Positions 6,787 through 11,666 of a DNA stretch of 11,666 bases are shown piece by piece. Source of the DNA: JAYZVT01 sp050248375 (GTDB lineage Bacteria; Pseudomonadota; Alphaproteobacteria; Rhizobiales; Methyloligellaceae); contig JBFWSL010000097.1 in NCBI GenBank assembly GCA_050248375.1, positions 1-11,666 on the forward strand, read 5' to 3'. The position numbers were made by a program, and so were the translations under genes. The notes under the pieces were generated by a model, which was not told the DNA's origin, ran no database searches, and worked only from the letters and a program-made list of their open reading frames with translations. Every line of letters begins with the position of its first letter. Within the stretch, counting starts at the first letter, position 1.

Positions 6787-8878
6787 GGGTCCCGGTCGCT
6801 TTCTTGCCCATCGCGATGAGCGCGCTCATCTGACCCATGGTCGCGGAGGCTCGTGCAATCGGATTGGTCAGGTAGAAATCCGTGATGGGGCTCGCAAAGG
6901 CTTTGGCGGCTACCTTGTCGGATGCGCCAGCCAGTGCCTTGATGGCGCCGGCATCGCCTGGAGTTACCACATCAAGGGCGGCGAGCTGGGGCGCGGTCTT
7001 GTACATGGCCGCGCGCAATGCCTCGAGGCTGTCGAAGGGCAGCGGCATGCCCAGATGGCCCGAAAGCGCACGGATGATGGCCCAGTCCTCCCTCGCATCG
7101 CCAAGGGGGAAAACGGCCCGGGCGGTCATCTGCGCGCGTCCCTCGGTATTCACATAGGTGCCGCTTTTCTCCGTATAGGCGGCGCCGGGAAGAATGACGT
7201 CGGCACGGTGCGCGCCATTGTCGCCATGGGAACCCTGGTAGATGACGAAGGCCTTGCCGAGGGCTTCCATCTCGATCTCGTCGGCGCCCAGCAACCAGAC
7301 GATGTCGAGTTTGCCGCTGCCAGCCGCCTTGACGATACCGGCGGTGTCGAGACCACCCCTGCCGGGCAGGAAGCCGAGGTCGAGGGCGGCGACCCGGGAG
7401 GCGGCCGTATGCAGGATATTGAACCCGTTCCAGTCCCCGGCAATGGCGCCGATGCCGCCGGCAAGCCTGGCGGCCAGCGCGAGCACAGCCTCGCCGTCAG
7501 GCCGGGCAAGGGCCCCCTGCCCCACGATAATCATGGGCCGCGTGGATTTCTTCAGGGCCTTGTGGAAATCGTGTTTGCCCCCGGCCAGATCCTGGAGGGT
7601 CTCGGGGCCCGCGCCCAGGTAATCATAAGGATATGTCAGGTCGAGCTGCTGGCCGATGACGCCGATGGTGACGCCGCCGGTACGGTAGCGCTTGCGGATG
7701 CGTGCATTGAGCACAGGCGCTTCCCAGCGCGGATTGGTGCCGATGAGCAGGATGGCATCGGCCTGGTCGATGCCCTCGATGGTCGAGTTGAAGATATAGC
7801 CGCCCCTGCCGTGAGCATTGGTCAGCTTCGCGCCGTCCTGACGGCAATCCATGTTCGGCGATCCAAGGCTCTCCATGAGCGTCTTGAGCGCATGAATTTC
7901 CTCGGCCGCCGCGAGATCGCCGGCAATCGCGGCGACGCGCTTGCCATCGGCGCCCTTGAGTTTCTTCGAGATGGCGGCGAAGGCCTCATCCCATGTGGCG
8001 GGCACCAGCTTGCCGCGCTGGCGCACATAGGGCTGGTCGAGGCGCTGGGTGCGCAGGCCGTCCCAGATGAAACGTGACTTGTCGGAAATCCACTCCTCGT
8101 TCACGGGATCGTTGTTGCGCGGCATGATGCGCATGACTTCGCGGCCGCGGGCATCGACGCGTATGGCGGAGCCGACGGCGTCCATGACGTCGATGGACTC
8201 GAACTTACGCAGCTCCCAGGGACGCGCGGAGAAGGTGTAGGGGCGAGAGGTCAGCGCGCCGACGGGACATAGGTCAATGACGTTGCCCGACATCTCCGAC
8301 GTGATGCCGGCCTCGAGATACGTGGTGATCTCCATGTCCTCGCCACGGCCAGTGGCGCCCAGTTCCTCGACGCCGGCGACCTCGGTCATGTAGCGGACAC
8401 AGCGGGTGCAATGAATACAGCGGGTCATGATCGTCTTGATCAGCGGCCCGATGTATTTGTCCTCCACGGCGCGCTTGTTCTCGGCATAGCGGTTGGCATC
8501 GATGCCGTAGGCCATGGCCTGGTCCTGCAGGTCGCATTCGCCTCCCTGGTCGCAGATCGGGCAGTCGAGCGGATGATTGATGAGCAGGAATTCCATCACG
8601 CCATTGCGGGCCTTGCGGACCAGTTCCGACGTGGTCTTGATCTCCGGCGGCTCGCCGTTGCGGCCGGGCCGCAGGTCGTTAACGCCGAGCGCGCAGGACG
8701 CCATGGGCTTGGGCATGCCAACGACCTCGACCAGGCACATGCGGCAATTGCCGGCTATGGACAGGCGCTCGTGGTAGCAGAAGCGCGGGATCTCGACGCC
8801 GGCCTGCTCGCACGCCTGGATCAGCGTGATGCCGTTCTCGACCTCGATCTCCCTGCCGTCGATGATGAGCTTGGGCAT
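6779..8878 (-). CDS. nuoG: NADH-quinone oxidoreductase subunit G (NuoG), Fe-S electron-transfer subunit
   Basis: NuoG is the large Fe-S subunit of the NADH-dehydrogenase module (75 kDa subunit in mitochondria). The 699 residues begin with a 2Fe-2S ferredoxin domain holding N1b (C34, C45, C48, C62). Next comes the His-Cys motif for N5 (H102, C106, C109, C115 in HPLDCPICDQGGEC) and a 4Fe-4S domain for N4 (C154, C157, C160 in CIHCTRC, and C204 in DLCPVGAL). The rest resembles a molybdopterin oxidoreductase fold but is catalytically inert in this family. The four extra cysteines for N7, found in E. coli and Thermus, are absent. The start MPKLIIDGREIEVENG at 8878-8876 is chosen over a frame that stays open upstream to about 9514, because that upstream part lies antiparallel-frame over nuoF and because AGGA sits 7 nt before this ATG. 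It follows nuoF after 14 bp and its TGA overlaps nuoH. Confidence 0.99.
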   Translation of the reverse strand: MPKLIIDGREIEVENGITLIQACEQAGVEIPRFCYHERLSIAGNCRMCLVEVVGMPKPMASCALGVNDLRPGRNGEPPEIKTTSELVRKARNGVMEFLLINHPLDCPICDQGGECDLQDQAMAYGIDANRYAENKRAVEDKYIGPLIKTIMTRCIHCTRCVRYMTEVAGVEELGATGRGEDMEITTYLEAGITSEMSGNVIDLCPVGALTSRPYTFSARPWELRKFESIDVMDAVGSAIRVDARGREVMRIMPRNNDPVNEEWISDKSRFIWDGLRTQRLDQPYVRQRGKLVPATWDEAFAAISKKLKGADGKRVAAIAGDLAAAEEIHALKTLMESLGSPNMDCRQDGAKLTNAHGRGGYIFNSTIEGIDQADAILLIGTNPRWEAPVLNARIRKRYRTGGVTIGVIGQQLDLTYPYDYLGAGPETLQDLAGGKHDFHKALKKSTRPMIIVGQGALARPDGEAVLALAARLAGGIGAIAGDWNGFNILHTAASRVAALDLGFLPGRGGLDTAGIVKAAGSGKLDIVWLLGADEIEMEALGKAFVIYQGSHGDNGAHRADVILPGAAYTEKSGTYVNTEGRAQMTARAVFPLGDAREDWAIIRALSGHLGMPLPFDSLEALRAAMYKTAPQLAALDVVTPGDAGAIKALAGASDKVAAKAFASPITDFYLTNPIARASATMGQMSALIAMGKKATGTHG

Positions 8879-8885
8879 GGCCTGT

Positions 8886-8889
8886 TCCT
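8886..8889 (-). promoter_or_regulatory. Ribosome binding site of nuoG
   Basis: AGGA on the minus strand, 7 nt before the nuoG ATG at 8878, within the 14-bp gap after nuoF. It supports starting NuoG at MPKLIIDG rather than further upstream in the longer open frame that runs across nuoF. Confidence 0.65.
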
Positions 8890-8892
8890 GCC

Positions 8893-10191
8893 TTATTCCG
8901 CCGCGACGGCGCGCGCCGGGCCGTGGCTGGCGCGATAGCTGTCGATGCGTTCCTCGATCACATGGCGGAAGTGCCGGATAAGCCCCTGCACCGGCCACGC
9001 GGCGGCATCGCCAAGGGCGCAGATGGTGTGACCCTCGACCTGGTAGGTGACGTTGAGAAGCATGTCGATCTCGCGCTTGTCCGCCTCGCCGCGTGCCATG
9101 CGCTCGAGCACCCGCCACATCCATCCCGTGCCTTCGCGGCAGGGCGTGCACTGGCCACAGCTCTCGTGCTTGTAGAAATAGGACAGGCGCGCGATGGCGC
9201 GGATGATGTCGGTGGACTTGTCCATGACAATCACGGCCGCGGTGCCGAGGCCGGACTTCAGCTCGCGCAAGGTGTCGAAGTCCATGAACAGGTTCTGGCA
9301 GGTATCGGCTGGAAGGCAGGGAACGGAAGAGCCGCCGGGGATAACCGCCAGCAGGTTGTCCCAGCCGCCCCTGACGCCGCCGGCATGACGGTCGATCAGC
9401 TCGCGCAGCGGAATTCCCATTTCCTCTTCCACGTTGCACGGATTGTTCACGTGGCCGGAAATGCAGAACAGCTTGGTGCCGGTATTGTTGGGACGGCCCA
9501 GGCCCGCGAACCAAGAGGCGCCACGGCGCAGAATGTCCGGCGCGACGGCGATGCTCTCGACGTTGTTGACGGTCGTGGGAGCACCATAGAGGCCGACATT
9601 GGCGGGGAACGGCGGCTTCAGGCGCGGCTGGCCCTTTTTGCCCTCGAGGCTTTCGAGCAGAGCGGTCTCCTCGCCGCAGATATAGGCGCCGGCGCCATGG
9701 TGCACGACAATGTCGAAATCCCAGCCATGGATGTTGTTCTTGCCGATCAGCTTCGCTTCGTAGGCCTGGTCGATAGCGGCCTGCAGGCGTTCGCGTTCGC
9801 GGATGAACTCGCCCCTTACATAGATAAAAGCGGCATGTGCGCCCATCGAGAAGCCGGCGATCAGGCAGCCCTCGACCAGCAGGTGCGGGTCGTGGCGCAT
9901 GATTTCCCGGTCCTTGCAGGTGCCGGGTTCGGATTCATCGGCGTTGACCACCAGATAATGCGGCCGGCCGTCGGACTCCTTGGGCATGAAGGACCACTTC
10001 AGGCCGGTGGGAAAACCGGCGCCGCCGCGGCCGCGCAGCCCCGATTGCTTGATTTCCTCGATGATGCCGTCACGGCCCCGTTCGAGGATCTGCCTGGTGC
10101 CGTCCCAGGCGCCGCGCGCGCGCGCGCCCTTCAGGCCCCAGTCCTCGAGGCCGTAGAGATTGCGGAAGATGCGATCCTTGTCCGACAGCAT
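8893..10191 (-). CDS. nuoF: NADH-quinone oxidoreductase subunit F (NuoF), NADH/FMN-binding
   Basis: NuoF (51 kDa subunit) is the electron entry point. It binds NADH, takes a hydride onto FMN and passes electrons to the 4Fe-4S cluster N3. The 432 residues include the glycine-rich nucleotide/FMN motif GLRGRGGAGFPTGLKWSF (51-68), VVNADESEPGTCKDRE (81-96), GAGAYICGEETALLESLEG (166-184) completing the FMN and NADH site, and the N3 ligands C345, C348 and C351 in ESCGQCTPCREG plus C391 in HTICALGDAAAWP. The C-terminal helical domain matches the family, and the length is normal. The ATG at 10191-10189 shares its A with the nuoE TGA stop (TGATG). GGGAAAGG lies about 9 nt upstream inside nuoE. The stop is TAA at 8895-8893. 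The product is cytoplasmic and pairs with NuoE. Confidence 0.99.
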   Translation of the reverse strand: MLSDKDRIFRNLYGLEDWGLKGARARGAWDGTRQILERGRDGIIEEIKQSGLRGRGGAGFPTGLKWSFMPKESDGRPHYLVVNADESEPGTCKDREIMRHDPHLLVEGCLIAGFSMGAHAAFIYVRGEFIRERERLQAAIDQAYEAKLIGKNNIHGWDFDIVVHHGAGAYICGEETALLESLEGKKGQPRLKPPFPANVGLYGAPTTVNNVESIAVAPDILRRGASWFAGLGRPNNTGTKLFCISGHVNNPCNVEEEMGIPLRELIDRHAGGVRGGWDNLLAVIPGGSSVPCLPADTCQNLFMDFDTLRELKSGLGTAAVIVMDKSTDIIRAIARLSYFYKHESCGQCTPCREGTGWMWRVLERMARGEADKREIDMLLNVTYQVEGHTICALGDAAAWPVQGLIRHFRHVIEERIDSYRASHGPARAVAAE

Positions 10192-10847
10192 CAGCCGTTG
10201 CCTTTCCCGTTCTTCTTTTTCCGCACAGCGCTGCCGGACTTCTTGCTGCCGGTGTCGCCATTTACAAGCGTGGTGGGGCCACCGAGCGGCGCGGAGAACT
10301 GCCTGCCATTCTGCGGCCCGGGCGTCACTTCCCTGCCGGCCTTCAGATCGGCGAGCAGCTTTTCAAAACTCTCGGCCGTCAGATCCTCGTAGTAGTCCTT
10401 GTTGATCTGGACCATTGGCGCGTTCACGCAGGCGCCAAGGCATTCAACCTCGATCCAGGAGAGAAGGCCGTCCCTGGTGACATGGCCCTGCTCGCCGATC
10501 ACCTTGCGGCAGACGGCCTTCAGGTCGTCGGCGCCGCGCAGCCAGCACGGCGTGGTGCCGCAGAGCTGGATGTAATACTTCCCCACCGGGGAGAGGTTGA
10601 ACATGGTGTAGAAGGTGGCGACCTCCAGCACACGGATATCCGCCATGTCGAGCATGTCGGCGATAGCCCGGATCGCTGGCTCGGTCACCCAGCCTTCCTG
10701 CTCCTGGGCTCGCCATAACAGCGGAATCACTGCCGAAGCCTGCTTGCCCTTCGGGTATTTGGCGATTGTCGCCTTCGCCCATTTCATGTTCTCGGGCGAG
10801 AAGGCGAATGTCTTCGGCTGCACGGGATCGAGACGGCGCACGCTCAT
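10191..10847 (-). CDS. nuoE: NADH-quinone oxidoreductase subunit E (NuoE), 2Fe-2S
   Basis: NuoE (24 kDa subunit) holds the thioredoxin-like [2Fe-2S] cluster N1a, off the main electron path, near FMN of NuoF. The 218 residues have the N-terminal helical part (about 14-85, with VLEVATFYTMFNLSPVGKYY at 73-92) and the cluster ligands C96 and C101 in LCGTTPCWLRG, and C136 and C140 in VECLGACVNAPMVQIN. After about residue 172 the conserved fold ends and a low-complexity tail follows, finishing in a strongly basic segment (SKKSGSAVRKKKNGKGNG, 201-218). The start is MSVRRLDPVQPKTFAF at 10847-10845; the frame runs open further upstream, but that part is only a shadow of nuoD. The start is fixed by an ATGA overlap with the nuoD stop and a strong GGGGAGGTGG site. 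It overlaps nuoF by one base at its 3' end. Confidence 0.98.
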   Translation of the reverse strand: MSVRRLDPVQPKTFAFSPENMKWAKATIAKYPKGKQASAVIPLLWRAQEQEGWVTEPAIRAIADMLDMADIRVLEVATFYTMFNLSPVGKYYIQLCGTTPCWLRGADDLKAVCRKVIGEQGHVTRDGLLSWIEVECLGACVNAPMVQINKDYYEDLTAESFEKLLADLKAGREVTPGPQNGRQFSAPLGGPTTLVNGDTGSKKSGSAVRKKKNGKGNG

Positions 10848-11666
10848 CGGTCCACCTCCCCGAAGACAATGTCGAGGGAGCCGAGCACGGCGGAAACGTC
10901 GGCGAGCATATGTCCGCGGCAAAGAAAATCCATTGCCTGCAGATGAGCGAATCCGGGCGCGCGGATCTTGCAGCGGTAGGGCTTGTTGGAGCCGTCGGAC
11001 ACGAGATAGACGCCGAACTCGCCCTTGGGCGCTTCGACCGCGGCGTACACCTCGCCGGCGGGCACGTGGTAGCCTTCGGTGTAGAGCTTGAAGTGGTGGA
11101 TGAGCGCCTCCATCGAGCGCTTCATCTGTCCGCGTTTGGGGGGCACGATCTTGTTGTTGGTGACCGAAACCGGGCCCTGCTCCTGTTTCAGGCGATCGAC
11201 GCACTGCTTCATGATGCGGATCGACTGGCGCATCTCCTCCATGCGGATCAGATAGCGGTCGTAGCAGTCGCCGTTCTTGCCAACGGGAATGTCGAAGTCG
11301 AACTCCCGGTAGCACTCGTAGGGTTGCGATTTGCGCAGGTCCCACGCGGCGCCGGAGCCGCGCACCATGACCCCGGAGAAGCCCCAGGCGAAGGCATCGT
11401 CCAGGTCCACAACGCCAATGTCGACATTGCGCTGCTTGAAGATGCGGTTATCGGTCAACAGCGTTTCGATGTCGTCGCAGATCTTCAGGAACGGGTCGCA
11501 GAACTCGCCAATATCATCGATAAGGGCGGGGGGCAGATCCTGATGCACGCCGCCGGGACGCACATAGGCCGCGTGCATGCGCGAACCGGAAGCGCGCTCA
11601 TAGAACACCATGAGCTTCTCGCGTTCCTCGAACCCCCACAGCGGTGGCGTCAGGGCGCCGACGTCC
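10844..11666 (-). CDS. nuoD: NADH-quinone oxidoreductase subunit D (NuoD), 5' part missing
   Basis: NuoD (49 kDa subunit, related to the large subunit of NiFe hydrogenases) forms the quinone-reduction site with NuoB and NuoH. The last 273 codons are present. The frame is open at the right edge, where the first full codon reads the conserved DVGALTPPLWGFEEREKL, so roughly 120 N-terminal residues are missing, including the quinone-binding His and Tyr (His38 and Tyr87 in Thermus numbering). Visible family marks are SGSRMHAAYVRPGGVHQD (fragment residues 26-43), FSGVMVRGSGAAWDLRKSQP, FDIPVGKNGDCYDRYLIRME and the almost invariant C-terminus LGSLDIVFGEVDR. The hydrogenase metal-binding cysteines are not expected in this family and are not seen in the part present. 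The TGA at 10846-10844 overlaps the nuoE ATG (ATGA). Confidence 0.98.
   Translation of the reverse strand, partial: DVGALTPPLWGFEEREKLMVFYERASGSRMHAAYVRPGGVHQDLPPALIDDIGEFCDPFLKICDDIETLLTDNRIFKQRNVDIGVVDLDDAFAWGFSGVMVRGSGAAWDLRKSQPYECYREFDFDIPVGKNGDCYDRYLIRMEEMRQSIRIMKQCVDRLKQEQGPVSVTNNKIVPPKRGQMKRSMEALIHHFKLYTEGYHVPAGEVYAAVEAPKGEFGVYLVSDGSNKPYRCKIRAPGFAHLQAMDFLCRGHMLADVSAVLGSLDIVFGEVDR
10852..10861 (-). promoter_or_regulatory. Strong ribosome binding site of nuoE
   Basis: GGGGAGGTGG on the minus strand, with the GGAGGT core 6 nt before the nuoE ATG at 10847. It lies inside the last codons of nuoD. It settles the nuoE start against a reading frame that stays open far upstream, and it is the best match to an anti-Shine-Dalgarno pairing site in the window. 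Confidence 0.8.

Noticed and set aside
8879..9514. Possible 212-residue N-terminal extension of NuoG, since its frame stays open into nuoF.
   Set aside because: The extension overlaps nuoF in another frame and has no family similarity. The internal ATG at 8878 gives the standard NuoG N-terminus and has its own ribosome site.
8923..10392. Long open frame on the plus strand (489 codons) across nuoF and the nuoE end.
   Set aside because: It is antisense to genes with full family motifs. The predicted protein is Gly/Ala/Asp/His-rich low complexity with no recognisable domain, as expected for antisense frames in GC-rich DNA. Similar shadows occur at 6770-8077, 4707-5858, 1270-2415 and 2415-3440.
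10848..11345. Possible N-terminal extension of NuoE over nuoD.
   Set aside because: The extension is an out-of-frame reading of nuoD, Arg/His-rich with no family match. The ATG at 10847 has a strong ribosome site and gives the expected NuoE start.
1..11666. Search for an accessory or undescribed system: inserted ORFs, mobile elements, CRISPR arrays, tRNAs, defence genes.
   Set aside because: Every stretch is accounted for by intact or edge-truncated nuo genes with gaps of 30 bp or less. No inserted gene, inverted-repeat pair or RNA gene was seen.

Overview
The whole window is one stretch of a proton-pumping NADH:quinone oxidoreductase (respiratory complex I, NDH-1) operon, read entirely from the minus strand. 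In transcription order, from high to low coordinate, the genes are nuoD (5' end cut off by the window), nuoE, nuoF, nuoG, nuoH, nuoI, nuoJ, nuoK, nuoL, nuoM and nuoN (3' end cut off). This is the canonical bacterial nuo order with separate nuoC and nuoD implied, since the nuoD fragment enters from the right edge. No foreign or accessory gene is inserted.

The DNA is GC-rich. The protein details point to an alphaproteobacterium: NuoH has an Asp-Arg-Lys motif and a Pro-Pro version of its quinone-loop signature, NuoG lacks the cysteines for cluster N7 (as in the mitochondrial 75 kDa subunit), and NuoI has the 163-residue, mitochondrial TYKY-like form. I cannot name a genus. The absence of extra ORFs between the nuo genes argues against the Rhodobacter-type arrangement.

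Region by region: 10844-11666 holds the quinone-site subunit NuoD. 6779-10847 holds the NADH-dehydrogenase module, NuoE, NuoF and NuoG (FMN, NADH site and the clusters N1a, N3, N1b, N4, N5). 5253-6786 holds the connecting module, NuoH at the membrane heel and NuoI carrying N6a/N6b. 1-5222 holds the membrane arm, NuoJ, NuoK and the three antiporter-like pumps NuoL, NuoM and NuoN. Electrons pass from NADH through FMN (NuoF) and the Fe-S chain in NuoG and NuoI to quinone at the NuoD/NuoB/NuoH pocket. The conformational or electrostatic signal is then passed along NuoH-A-J-K-N-M-L to move protons.

The genes are packed with only about 95 noncoding bases in total. The largest gap is 30 bp, and four junctions overlap (nuoD/E, nuoE/F, nuoG/H, nuoL/M). 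No promoter, terminator, RNA gene, mobile element, CRISPR array or attachment site is visible. The operon promoter should lie upstream of nuoA, beyond the right edge, and the end of the operon beyond the left edge. I looked for an undescribed system and do not see one. The items in the findings list are modest lineage details of a housekeeping operon.
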